This document shows positions 41,972 to 50,506 of a stretch of DNA of 52,833 nt, one piece after another; the stretch's first letter is position 1, and each line of letters opens with the position of its first letter. The notes below the pieces were generated by a model that made no database searches, had not been told where the DNA came from, and worked only from the letters and a program-made list of their open reading frames with translations. Source of the stretch: Actinophytocola sp. (GTDB lineage Bacteria > Actinomycetota > Actinomycetes > Mycobacteriales > Pseudonocardiaceae); assembly GCA_009377475.1 (NCBI GenBank), contig WHTY01000022.1, forward strand, positions 1 through 52,833, in the 5' to 3' direction. A program made the position numbers and the translations under genes.

Positions 41972-42846
41972 CTAGGCGTCGTCGCGGGCATCGGCCATGG
42001 CACGGTCGGACTCCTCGTCAAGATCCTGCGTGCCGAGCACCCCGAGCAGGGCGAGCTTCTCGTGCTCCGGGGTGCCGGGCGCGGCGGAGTACACGATGAC
42101 GGCTTGGTCGGCGTCCGGCACGTGCAGGGTGTCGCAGTCCAAGGTGAGCGCTCCGACGTGGGGATGTTCGATGGTCTTGCGGTGACTGCGCCACGTCGCG
42201 GCGCCGCGCTCATCCCAGAGCTGAGCGAACTCGGCGCTTCCCGCGCGGAGCTCGGTGAGCAGCCGTCGTAGGTCGGAGTCATCCGGGTAGCGGGCGGCTG
42301 CGGCGCGCAGCGATCGCACGGCGTGGATCGCCGTGCTGGCCCGCTCGTCGGGTGTCTGCGCGACCGCGCTGCGCGGCGGGTCGGCTGGGTCGGGCAGGAA
42401 CCGCAGCCGGTTGATGTTCCTGCGGCGCCGTGCAGCGCCGACGCCATCGGGTTCCACGCGAGGACGTCGCCTTTCGCGCTGAGCACGATCGTGGGCAGAT
42501 CGGTGAACCGGTCGATCAGCCGCAGCACGCTCGGACGGACGTGCAGGTCGATCCAGCCGGGCGCCGGTGGTGGTGTCCCGGCGAGATGGAACAGCTCATC
42601 GCGCTCGTCAGTGGCGAGGCGCAGCGCGCGGGCCAGCGAAAGCAGCACCTGGTCCGACGGCCTGCTGCTGCGGCCCTGCTCCAACCGGACGACGTAGTCG
42701 ACGCTGATCCCCGCCAGCAGCGCGACCTCCTCGCGGCGCAGCCCGGCGACCCTGCGGTGTTGTCCCGCGGGCAGACCGGCCTGCTCCGGCGTCACCCTGC
42801 TCCGCCGCGCCGGACGACCGCGGCCAACTCGGTTCGGTTCACCCAC
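41972..42846 (-). pseudogene. XRE regulator with MmyB-like ligand domain, frameshifted
   Basis: Frame one from GTG 42846 gives an XRE domain (GLRREEVALLAGISVDYVVR) and the start of the MmyB-like domain (LHVRPSVLRLIDRFTDLPTI, LAWNPMASALHGA). The continuation lies in another frame: RRRNINRLRFLPDPADPPRS to LLGVLGTQDLDEESDRAMAD, ending at 41972. The break is near 42428 and a few residues may also be lost. Such regulators sit divergent to SDR genes they repress, as here. It is either a recent mutation or a sequence error. Confidence 0.78.
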
Positions 42847-42943
42847 CCAGCATGCCGGGTGTTGCGGCCGGGTGGGTAGGAGCGGCGGTCCCATGGTCGG
42901 CTGGTCCTGTCCGGCGGGTGGCGCAGTCAGCAGGCTCGATGCC

Positions 42944-43660
42944 ATGACTACGAGGACCGCCCTGGTCACCGGGGCCAACAAAGGAATAGGATTCGAGACC
43001 GTCCGGCAGCTTGCCGACAGGGGATGGATCGTCTGGCTGGGCTCACGGGACGCGGAACGCGGCAGGCAGGCGCCCGTGCGGCTGACCGCAGCGATGCCCG
43101 GCGCCGACGTGCGGCTCGTCGCGCTCGACGTCACGTCCGACGACTCGGTGGCGGCCGCGTGTGACACCGTGACGGAGGCGTCCGGGCGCCTCGACGTGCT
43201 GGTCAACAACGCGGGTATCGGCGGCCGGTTCGCCGGCCCTGAGGACACGGCGGTCGCGGACTTCTTGCCGGTGTTCGGGGTAAACCTGCTGGGCCCGGTG
43301 CGGGTCACCAGCGCGTTCCTGCCGTTGCTGCGTAAGGCCGACGTACCACGCCTGGTGATGGTGTCGAGCGGGGTGGGCTCGTTCGGCGTCACCACCGATC
43401 CGCAGCGCATCGAGTCGACACTGCACGGGCTGGTTTATCCGTCGTCCAAGGCGGCGTTGAACATGGTCACCAGCCAGTACGCCAGAGCGCTGACGGACGT
43501 GCGCGTGCACGCGGTCGATCCCGGTTACACCGCGACCGACCTCAACGGACACAGTGGACCGCAGACCGTCGCTGAGGGCGCCGAGGCGGTCGTGCGGGCG
43601 TGCACTGCGGAGGAGCTGCCGGGGACGTTCTTCGACCGGCACGGCGCTGTGCCGTGGTGA
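42944..43660 (+). CDS. Short-chain dehydrogenase/reductase
   Basis: The 238-residue classical SDR has the cofactor motif VTGANKGIGFETV (about 8-20), the NNAGIGG segment (about 84-90) and the catalytic YPSSK (about 164-168). Family members next to XRE/MmyB regulators are usually their regulated target. The gene is divergent from the frameshifted XRE gene. ATG 42944 has no strong ribosome site. The substrate is unknown. Confidence 0.88.
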   Translation: MTTRTALVTGANKGIGFETVRQLADRGWIVWLGSRDAERGRQAPVRLTAAMPGADVRLVALDVTSDDSVAAACDTVTEASGRLDVLVNNAGIGGRFAGPEDTAVADFLPVFGVNLLGPVRVTSAFLPLLRKADVPRLVMVSSGVGSFGVTTDPQRIESTLHGLVYPSSKAALNMVTSQYARALTDVRVHAVDPGYTATDLNGHSGPQTVAEGAEAVVRACTAEELPGTFFDRHGAVPW

Positions 43661-43974
43661 CCCAGCACGCCTCCACCCGCACAGCGTCCGCGAAGCCAGG
43701 CGAACCGGGCATAACTTCGCGCTGGGCGGGTGGAGGCGCGACGACGTTAGCGCGGCCGCCGCGGCACAACTCGCGTCAAGGGCTGTCTCAGGCGCTCGTA
43801 AAGAATGCTGCGAGCTCGTACAGTCGTCGCCCTGCCCGAAACCGACCGAGCTGTCCTCAATGGTGGCTTTACTCGTCTGACCTGCGGTTTTCTTGGCGTG
43901 TGGCGCTTGCTGCGCGGCCGAGTCTGAGTATCCTCCCCTGGGTGTCACGCCCCAACAGGGCAAAGGGAGGAACC
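43661..43974. other. Intergenic region with a large stem-loop
   Basis: No gene is supported between the SDR and the NSS transporter. It holds the inverted repeat annotated at 43668-43738. Farther on, TATCCT near 43929-43934 could be the -10 box of the transporter promoter, which has a plausible TTGCTG 16 bases upstream. Confidence 0.45.
43668..43738 (+). terminator. Nested inverted repeat after the SDR gene
   Basis: Outer arms CGCCTCCACCCGC (43668-43680) and GCGGGTGGAGGCG (43726-43738) are perfect complements. Inside them CGCGAAG (43689-43695) pairs with CTTCGCG (43715-43721). The structure starts eight bases after the SDR stop and is a likely terminator of unusually large size. Confidence 0.7.
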
Positions 43975-45534
43975 GTGGCTGAACACAAGCTGGGTGTTGA
44001 ACAGCGTGAGCAGTGGGGAACCCGTGCCGGGTTCCTGATGGCCGCGATCGGGTCGGCGATCGGGCTCGGCAACATCTGGCGATTTCCGTACATCGCCTAC
44101 GACAACGGCGGTGGCGCGTTCCTGCTGCCGTACCTCATCGCGCTGTTCACCGCCGGGATACCGCTGCTGATCCTGGAGTACACCATCGGGCACCGCTATC
44201 GCGGCGCCGCTCCGCGCGCGTTCCTGCCGCTGGCGCGGCCCGCGCAGGCGATCGGCTGGTGGCAGGTCGCCATGTGCTTCGTCATCGCGACGTACTACGC
44301 GGTGATCATCGCGTGGGCGGTGCGCTACACCGGCTTCGCCGTCGGGCAGCAATGGGGCGACGACCCCGAGACGTTCCTGATGTCGGACTTCCTGCAGGCG
44401 TCCGACAGCCCGGGCATGATCTCGTCCTATGTGGGCGGTGTCGCGTGGCCGCTGATCGGTGTCTGGGTCGTCACGCTCGTCATCGTCGCGTTCGGTATCC
44501 GGCGCGGGGTGGAGAAGGCCAACAAGATCTTCATTCCGCTGTTGATCGTGCTGTTCCTCATTCTCGTGGTGCGGGCGCTGTTCCTGCCCGGCGCCGCGAC
44601 CGGTCTGGACGCGCTGTTCTCCCCGGACTGGGCGGCGATCACCGACGGTCAGGTGTGGATCGCCGCGTACGGACAGATCTTCTTCTCGCTGTCCGTCGGG
44701 TTCGGCATCATGATCACCTACGCCTCCTACTTGCGCCGCCGGGCTGATCTGACTGGCTCGGCGCTGGTCGCGGGGTTCGCGAACAGTTCATTCGAACTGC
44801 TCGCGGGCATCGGCGTGTTCGCCACCGTCGGGTTCATGGCGGTGCAGTCCGGCATCGGCGTCAACGACGTGGTCACCGACGGCATTGGTTTGGCGTTCGT
44901 CGCCTTCCCGCAGATCATCTCCACGCTGCCAGGTGGCGCGACGCTGTTCGGGCTGCTTTTCTTCGGCTGCCTTGTCGTCGCGGGCGTGTCGTCGCTGATC
45001 AGCATCGTGCAGGTGATCGTCTCGTCGGTGCAGGACCGCACCGGGATGCGCCGTGGTCCCGCGGTCGCCGTCGTCGGCGGCGGCACCGCGCTCGCCTCGA
45101 TCCTGCTGTTCCCGACCAAGGAAGGGCTCTACATCCTGGACGCGGCCGACCACTTCATCAACCAGTACGGCATCGCACTCGCCGGGCTGGTCACCGTGAT
45201 CACGGTGAGCTGGGTGCTGCGCAAGCTCGGCACGCTGCGCGACCACGCCAACGCGTCCTCCGCCGTGCCGCTCGGCCGGTGGTGGGTCATCACCCTGAGC
45301 GTGATCACGCCGATCATCCTTGGCTGGATGACGTGGGACAGCCTGCGCACCGAGCTCGCGTCGAACTACGAGGACTACCCGACGTCGTTCCTGTTGATCG
45401 CGGGCTGGGGCGTGGTGATCGCGGTGATCGTCTTCGCCGTGGTCATGACGCTGATCCCGTGGCGGCGCACCGCGCCAGACGATGAGCACTTCCACCTGAA
45501 CACCGTCGAGACCGCCGAAACGGGGAGGCGCTGA
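43975..45534 (+). CDS. metP: NSS-family sodium-dependent amino-acid transporter (MetP-like)
   Basis: The 519-residue transporter begins with WGTRAGFLMAAIGSAIGLGN, the sodium-site helix of the NSS family, and IWRFPYIAYDNGGGAFLLPY. It has about 12 helices. GTG 43975 follows AAAGGGAGG; sequence upstream in the same frame is not family-like. The stop overlaps the ATG of a 43-residue gene, the MetP/MetS arrangement known for methionine and alanine import in Corynebacterium. Confidence 0.9.
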   Translation: MAEHKLGVEQREQWGTRAGFLMAAIGSAIGLGNIWRFPYIAYDNGGGAFLLPYLIALFTAGIPLLILEYTIGHRYRGAAPRAFLPLARPAQAIGWWQVAMCFVIATYYAVIIAWAVRYTGFAVGQQWGDDPETFLMSDFLQASDSPGMISSYVGGVAWPLIGVWVVTLVIVAFGIRRGVEKANKIFIPLLIVLFLILVVRALFLPGAATGLDALFSPDWAAITDGQVWIAAYGQIFFSLSVGFGIMITYASYLRRRADLTGSALVAGFANSSFELLAGIGVFATVGFMAVQSGIGVNDVVTDGIGLAFVAFPQIISTLPGGATLFGLLFFGCLVVAGVSSLISIVQVIVSSVQDRTGMRRGPAVAVVGGGTALASILLFPTKEGLYILDAADHFINQYGIALAGLVTVITVSWVLRKLGTLRDHANASSAVPLGRWWVITLSVITPIILGWMTWDSLRTELASNYEDYPTSFLLIAGWGVVIAVIVFAVVMTLIPWRRTAPDDEHFHLNTVETAETGRR

Positions 45535-45665
45535 TGTCGACCGGAGCGATCATCATGCTGCTCGTGTCCATCACGTTGGTGTGGGGCGGGCTCGCCGCCT
45601 CGATCATCCAGCTGCGCCGCCACCCGGACCCGGGGCCGGAGCCGGAACCGGACGGGTCCGAGTAG
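45534..45665 (+). CDS. metS: MetS-like small subunit of the NSS transporter (43 aa)
   Basis: This short protein starts MSTGAIIMLLVSITLVWGGL, one transmembrane helix, followed by IIQLRRHPDP and an acidic, proline-rich tail. The size, helix and overlap with the transporter stop (TGATG) match the methionine/alanine import small subunit. Confidence 0.88.
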   Translation: MSTGAIIMLLVSITLVWGGLAASIIQLRRHPDPGPEPEPDGSE

Positions 45666-45679
45666 CGGGGGCCTGGGCG

Positions 45680-46522
45680 CTACATCTCCTCGTGGATGTC
45701 GGGGTCGCCGCCGAACAGCCTGCCGTGGGGGCGGCCGAGCGCGGTGATCGCGTTCATCTCCTGCTCGGTGAGCTGGAACCCGGTGACGTCGAGGTTCTCG
45801 CGTTGCCGCTGCGGGTTCGCGGACTTCGGTAGCGGCAACGCGCCGAGCTGGAGTTGCCAGCGCAGGATCACCTGGCTGGGCGCGACGCCGTGTGCCTCGG
45901 CGGCGTCGGTGACCGGCTGCTGGTCGAACGGGGCGCTGCGTTTGCCGAGTGGGCTCCACGACTCGGTCTGGATGCCGAGTTCGGCGTGCACCGCGCGCAT
46001 CTCGGCCTGCGGGAAGTAGGGGTGCAGCTCGATCTGGTTGACGGCGGGCGTGACGCCGGTGTCGTGGATGATGTCGGCGAGGTGTTGGCGGGTGAAGTTG
46101 CTGACGCCGATGGACGTCGCCAGGCCGCGTTCGCGGACGTCGACGAGCGCGCGCCACGCCTCCCGGTACTTGCCGACGCTCGGGTTCGGCCAGTGGATCA
46201 GCACGAGGTCGACGTGGTCGAGTCCGAGTCGGCGCAGTGCGTCCTCGACCGAGCTGACCGCTTGGTCGTACTCGTGGTGCCTGCCGGGGATCTTGGTGGT
46301 GACAGCGATGTCGTCGCGTGCGATGCCCGACTGGCGCACGGCTTCGCCGACTTCGTCCTCGTTGCCGTAGTTCACGGCGGTGTCGAGGAGTCGGTAGCCG
46401 TTCTCGATGGCGCTGATCATGGCCTTGATGCCGTCGTCCCCGGTGAGCGGGTAGGTACCGAACCCGATCGCGGGGAGCTGCGTGCCGTCGTTGAGCGTGT
46501 AGTGCGGAATCGCGGAAACCAT
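45680..46522 (-). CDS. Aldo/keto reductase
   Basis: The 280-residue protein is a 2,5-diketogluconate-reductase-like enzyme: GFGTYPLTGDDG near the N-terminus, LLDTAVNYGNEDEVGEAV with catalytic Asp and Tyr (about 43-60), Lys in VTTKIPGRHH and LIHWPNPS with the catalytic His. The NADPH-binding LPKSANPQRQRENLDV is near the C-terminus. ATG 46522 has TACGTT seven bases upstream and no ribosome site, so it is probably leaderless. Substrate is unknown. Confidence 0.92.
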   Translation of the reverse strand: MVSAIPHYTLNDGTQLPAIGFGTYPLTGDDGIKAMISAIENGYRLLDTAVNYGNEDEVGEAVRQSGIARDDIAVTTKIPGRHHEYDQAVSSVEDALRRLGLDHVDLVLIHWPNPSVGKYREAWRALVDVRERGLATSIGVSNFTRQHLADIIHDTGVTPAVNQIELHPYFPQAEMRAVHAELGIQTESWSPLGKRSAPFDQQPVTDAAEAHGVAPSQVILRWQLQLGALPLPKSANPQRQRENLDVTGFQLTEQEMNAITALGRPHGRLFGGDPDIHEEM

Positions 46523-46567
46523 GCCACCCAACGTACCGCTCGAACACGCGCGCAACGTCCGCTGTCA

Positions 46568-46596
46568 TTGACATATATATGTCTACTCGCTAATGT
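46568..46596 (+). promoter_or_regulatory. Promoter of vapBC with overlapping operator
   Basis: TTGACA (46568-46573) and TAATGT (46591-46596) are separated by 17 bases, and the ATG at 46604 follows after seven bases, so the mRNA is probably leaderless. The palindrome GACATATATATGTC (46570-46583) covers the -35 box, as expected for autorepression by the VapB/VapC complex. Confidence 0.85.
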
Positions 46597-46603
46597 CGCT
46601 GCC

Positions 46604-46885
46604 ATGAGGACCACGGTGCGCCTGGACGAGACATTGATGCGTGAGGTCAAGAGTTACGCCGCGCGCCATCAGCGCACGTTCACGTCGGTCCTGGAAGACG
46701 CATTGCGTCGCTTACTCAAAGAGGAGGGGGACATGCCGCGGACGACGGAACGGATCGACGTCGTGGTCTACACCGGGTCCGGCGTGCGGGTGGACGTCGA
46801 CCTCGATGACCGCAGCACCTGGCAGCCACTGCTCGACGCCGAGGATGCGGAGAGGTTCACGGGCGCGCCTCATGCAGATGCCTGA
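46604..46885 (+). CDS. vapB: VapB-type antitoxin
   Basis: The 93-residue protein begins MRTTVRLDETLMREVKSYAA, a ribbon-helix-helix DNA-binding start, and has an acidic C-terminal half (VDVDLDDRSTWQPLLDAEDA) that would mask the toxin. The stop lies within the 5' part of the toxin gene (14-base overlap), the usual coupling of toxin-antitoxin pairs. It is expected to repress the operon through the palindrome at the promoter. Confidence 0.85.
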   Translation: MRTTVRLDETLMREVKSYAARHQRTFTSVLEDALRRLLKEEGDMPRTTERIDVVVYTGSGVRVDVDLDDRSTWQPLLDAEDAERFTGAPHADA

Positions 46886-47297
46886 CGTCAATGCGCTCGT
46901 CTACGCCCATCGCGGCGAACTGCCGCACCACGAGCGCTACCGCGACTGGCTCTCCGGTCTGCTGAACGGGCTGGAGAGCTACGGCGTCTGCGACCTGGTG
47001 ACGCTCGGGTTCCAGCGGCTCGTGACCAACCCGAGGATCTTCCACGAGCCGACGCCGTTGGCGGACGCGCTGCGGTTCCTCGACGTGTTCCGGCAGCGTC
47101 CGCAGGCTATTCCGGTGGTGCCGGGATGGCGGCACTGGTCGATCTACCAGGACCTGTGCCGCGAGGTCAATGCCGTCGGCGCCGATGTCACCGACGCCTA
47201 TCTGGCAGCGTTGGCGATCGAACACGGCCACGAACTGGTCACCGAGGACAAGGGGCTACGACGCCGGTTTCCCGGTCTGCGCACCGTGCGGCCATGA
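46872..47297 (+). CDS. vapC: VapC-type PIN-domain toxin (ribonuclease)
   Basis: The 141-residue protein starts MQMPDVNALVYAHRGELPHH, giving the first PIN aspartate (D5). Later acidic positions are in ADVTDAYLAALAIEHG and LVTEDKGLRRRFPGL, which complete the metal-binding site. PIN toxins cleave RNA, usually tRNA or rRNA. A second ATG at 46878 is possible. It is adjacent and overlapping with its antitoxin gene. It looks active. Confidence 0.88.
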   Translation: MQMPDVNALVYAHRGELPHHERYRDWLSGLLNGLESYGVCDLVTLGFQRLVTNPRIFHEPTPLADALRFLDVFRQRPQAIPVVPGWRHWSIYQDLCREVNAVGADVTDAYLAALAIEHGHELVTEDKGLRRRFPGLRTVRP

Positions 47298-47320
47298 CCG
47301 CGCTGTACCTCTCACCGCAG

Positions 47321-49240
47321 TCAGCGGATGCGTCGACCGGATTCCGTCGTGCGGTAACCGCCGAGCCGTTCCACCGCGGCGAGAAAACCGGCATCACCGA
47401 GCAGCCGCCACAGCGGCGCCAGCAGCGGATCGTCGAGCGCCTCGGCGTCGGTGACCAAGTCGTACGGTTCCTCCGCGACCGGTACGAAGTCCAGGCCGAA
47501 CGCCTGCGCGGCGGCGCGGATGCCGAGCCCGCAGTCGGCGCGGCCGGACGCCACGGCCGCGCCGACCGCGAGGTGGGTCGGCTCCTCCCTGCCGTACCCG
47601 GTGATGGCCGTCTGCTCGATGCCGAGCTGGCCCAGCTCGTGGTCCAGCAGCATGCGGGTGCCCGCCCCGCGCTGCCGGTTGACGTAGCGCAGCTCGCGCT
47701 TGGCGACGTCGGCCAGCCCGTCGATGTCCAGGGGGTTGCCCGGTGCGACGAGCAGGCCCTGTTCCCGATGGGCGAGCCGGATGACCGCCAGCTCCCGGTC
47801 GGGCATGAGCTCGTCGAGGTAGGGCAGCGTGTACTCGCCGGTCGCCGGGTGCAGCAGGTGCGAGCCCGCCACGTGGCACAGGCCGTCGCGCAGCGTGGCG
47901 AGGCCACCGAGCGAGCCGACGTTGGACGAGACCAGCGTGAGCAAGGGGTCGCTGCCGCGCAGCGTCGACGCAGCCAGGTCGAGGATGAGGTCGTGCGACC
48001 CGGCGGCCACGATCGTCCGTTCGATCTCCGGCAGCGGACGCAGCAGCTCGACGGCCACGTCCTCACCCGCGTGGTGACCTTCGACGGCGGCAGGGACGAA
48101 CAGCAGGCCGTCCGCGCGCACCAGCGAGGTGAGCACCCCCGCTCCTCGGGGCAGCGGTGTCGCGACGATCCGGTCGCGCACGGACCCGAGCCGCACCCGG
48201 ACCCAGTCGTCCATGCCTGCCACCGACGGCAGCTTGCGGGCCAGTCGGGCGGATGTCCTCGGCCGATGCGTCGGTGCCGCGCCCTCCAGCCGTGCCAGCA
48301 TCGGGGCGGTGAAGATGTCGAACGTCAGCGCGGCCGACACCGGGTAGCCGGGGATGCCGACGATGGGGGTCGCCGGTGAGCCGTGCACCGTGCCGAGCAC
48401 CACCGGATGGCCGGGCCGCACCGCGACGCCGTGCACGGCCAGCGTGCCCACATCGGACACCACGCGGGCGGTGTAGTCGTCGCGGCCAGCGCTCGACCCG
48501 GCGATGATGAGAACGAGGTCGGCCTCGTCGGCGGCCTGGCGCACTGCCGCGCTGATCGCGTCGACGTCGTCCGGCACGATGTCCATCGCCCACGCCTGAC
48601 AGCCTGCCTGCTGCGCCTGTGCCACCAGCATGAGCGAGTTGGTGTCGACGATCTCACCCTCGCGCACCGGGCTGCCGATCGGCACGATCTCGTCGCCGGT
48701 CGGGATCACCGCGACCCGTGGTTGCCGCCTTACCGCCAGTTCGGTCGCGCCAGCGGCGGCCGCCGCCGCGACGTCGACCGGGCGGAGCCGATGCCCCTCT
48801 GGCAGCAGCAGCTCCCCGGCGCTGACGTCCTCGCCGATCGAGCGCACGTGCTGGTACGGCGCCACCGCCGCCATGATCTCCGCGTCCTGGGCCACGTAGT
48901 GCACGTGCTCGCGCATGACAACCGCGTCGCGGTCCGGCGGCAGCGGGTCACCGGTGTCCACCACGGTGTAGCACTCCGGCGACAGTCGCAGCGGCGTGGT
49001 GGGGGTGGCGCCATCGGTGTCGGCAGCGCGGACCGCGATCCCGTCCATCGCGGCGGCGTCACCGACCGGGGACGAGCGGGTCGCCCACACCGGCGCGGCG
49101 GTGACGCGACCGACAGCGACGGCGAGCGGAACGGTCGCCGCTGCCAGCCGATCCGGGCACCCCGCCGCGGCGCAGACGTCGTGCCACGCCCGCAACGCAT
49201 CCTCGGCGGGCACATCGCTGATGAACGGGCTGCCTGGCAT
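47321..49240 (-). CDS. moeA: MoeA-like molybdotransferase fused to periplasmic-binding-like domain
   Basis: The 639-residue protein has an N-terminal MoeA region (about 1-405): AMDGIAVRAADTDG, IPTGDEIVPIGSPV, AGSSAGRDDYT and IVGIPGYPVSAALTF. A C-terminal PBP-like domain (about 415-630) has SHDLILDLAASTL, GREEPTHLAVGAAVASGRAD and GLGIRAAAQAFGLDFVP. The fusion is known in prokaryotes and may hold the substrate or molybdate. ATG 49240 follows a GAGGGGG stretch. It follows the second moeA in the formate dehydrogenase operon, supporting Mo-cofactor insertion for that enzyme. Confidence 0.88.
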   Translation of the reverse strand: MPGSPFISDVPAEDALRAWHDVCAAAGCPDRLAAATVPLAVAVGRVTAAPVWATRSSPVGDAAAMDGIAVRAADTDGATPTTPLRLSPECYTVVDTGDPLPPDRDAVVMREHVHYVAQDAEIMAAVAPYQHVRSIGEDVSAGELLLPEGHRLRPVDVAAAAAAGATELAVRRQPRVAVIPTGDEIVPIGSPVREGEIVDTNSLMLVAQAQQAGCQAWAMDIVPDDVDAISAAVRQAADEADLVLIIAGSSAGRDDYTARVVSDVGTLAVHGVAVRPGHPVVLGTVHGSPATPIVGIPGYPVSAALTFDIFTAPMLARLEGAAPTHRPRTSARLARKLPSVAGMDDWVRVRLGSVRDRIVATPLPRGAGVLTSLVRADGLLFVPAAVEGHHAGEDVAVELLRPLPEIERTIVAAGSHDLILDLAASTLRGSDPLLTLVSSNVGSLGGLATLRDGLCHVAGSHLLHPATGEYTLPYLDELMPDRELAVIRLAHREQGLLVAPGNPLDIDGLADVAKRELRYVNRQRGAGTRMLLDHELGQLGIEQTAITGYGREEPTHLAVGAAVASGRADCGLGIRAAAQAFGLDFVPVAEEPYDLVTDAEALDDPLLAPLWRLLGDAGFLAAVERLGGYRTTESGRRIR

Positions 49241-49259
49241 GAATAGCCCCCTCGCTCTC

Positions 49260-50501
49260 CTAGTACCTGGTGACGGTGACCGTCGCGTTCTCCGCCAGCC
49301 CGGTGGCCGCCTCATCGATGACCACGTAGCCGTCGGCAGTGGTCAGCAGCGAGAGCAGCGCCGACGCGCCGAAGATCGGGGTCGCCACCGGGGCGGGCTC
49401 ACCGGCCAGGTCGGACAGCCGTACCTGGACGACGTCGAGCCTGCCCGCCGCGGACGGCACCGACCGGGACAGCGTCGCCGTGGTGGTCGCGGGCGGCGCT
49501 GGAGCGGTGATGCCGCCGACGAGCCGCAGCGTGGGCAGCCCGACGAGGCGGAACACCACCAGCGCCGAGAGGGGGTTGCCGGGGAGCCCGATCACCGGAA
49601 CGTCGCCGCATTCGGCGAGCAACGTCGGCTTGCCCGGCTTGACCGCGAGCCCGTGGCAGTACACGCCGGGCTCGCCGAGCGCGCGCACCGCCGACACGGT
49701 CATGTCCCGCGCACCCACGGAGGAGCCAGCCGACACCACCACCATGTCGCATTCGGACACTGCCTGCGCGAGCGTCTTGGTGAGCATGTCGGCGTCGTCG
49801 GGCACGATCCCGCGCGGCGACGGCTCGCTACCGGCCTCGGTGACCAGCGCGGCCAGCGCGGAGGCGGTGGCGTCGCGGACCTGGCCCGCGGCGAGTTGCG
49901 GCGTGTCCGGTGGCACGACCTCGTCGCCAGTGGAGATGATGCCGACCCTCGGCCTCGCCATGACGTCGACGTCGACCACCCCGGCTGCGGCGAGCAGGCC
50001 GAGTTCCTGCGCGCGCAGCGGCCGTCCGGCGGGCGCCAGCGTGGCGCCGGACGCCACGTCTTCGTCGGCGCGCACGATGCCGTCGCCGGGCGCGACCGGC
50101 CGAGTCACCTCCACCACACCGGGCAACGTCGACTGGGTGTACTCCACCATGACGACCGCGTCCGCCCCGTCGGGGATCACCGCGCCGGTCGGCACGCTCA
50201 CCGCAGCACCTGGCCGCACCGCGACGTCGGCGGCCGCTCCCATCCGCACCGAGCCGATCACGTCGAGGTAGCCGGGCAGCGAGTCGCTCGCCCCGTAGGT
50301 GTCGGCGGCCCGCACCGCGTAGCCGTCCACTGTGGACCTGGCGAATCCTGGCAGCGGCGCAGGGGAGGCCACGGCCGACGCGGGCACCCGGCCCAGCGCC
50401 TGCTCCCGCAGCACTCGCTCGCTGCCGCTACGGCGGCGCGGACGGAAGCCGGCCAGCGCCTCCGATACGCCCAGCGTCGTGAAGAACTCGGTGCCGCACA
50501 C
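49260..50501 (-). CDS. moeA: Molybdopterin molybdotransferase MoeA
   Basis: The 413-residue enzyme inserts molybdate into adenylated molybdopterin. It has the MoeA/gephyrin-type motifs STVDGYAVRAADTYGASD, IPDGADAVVMVEYT, ISTGDEVVPPDTP, VVSAGSSVGARDMT and GLPGNPLSALVVF. It starts five bases after the NuoF-like gene stop and ends before the second moeA, all on one strand. Two MoeA-type proteins in one operon suggests specialisation, such as a cofactor variant for the formate dehydrogenase. Confidence 0.93.
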   Translation of the reverse strand: MCGTEFFTTLGVSEALAGFRPRRRSGSERVLREQALGRVPASAVASPAPLPGFARSTVDGYAVRAADTYGASDSLPGYLDVIGSVRMGAAADVAVRPGAAVSVPTGAVIPDGADAVVMVEYTQSTLPGVVEVTRPVAPGDGIVRADEDVASGATLAPAGRPLRAQELGLLAAAGVVDVDVMARPRVGIISTGDEVVPPDTPQLAAGQVRDATASALAALVTEAGSEPSPRGIVPDDADMLTKTLAQAVSECDMVVVSAGSSVGARDMTVSAVRALGEPGVYCHGLAVKPGKPTLLAECGDVPVIGLPGNPLSALVVFRLVGLPTLRLVGGITAPAPPATTTATLSRSVPSAAGRLDVVQVRLSDLAGEPAPVATPIFGASALLSLLTTADGYVVIDEAATGLAENATVTVTRY

Positions 50502-50506
50502 CGGGC

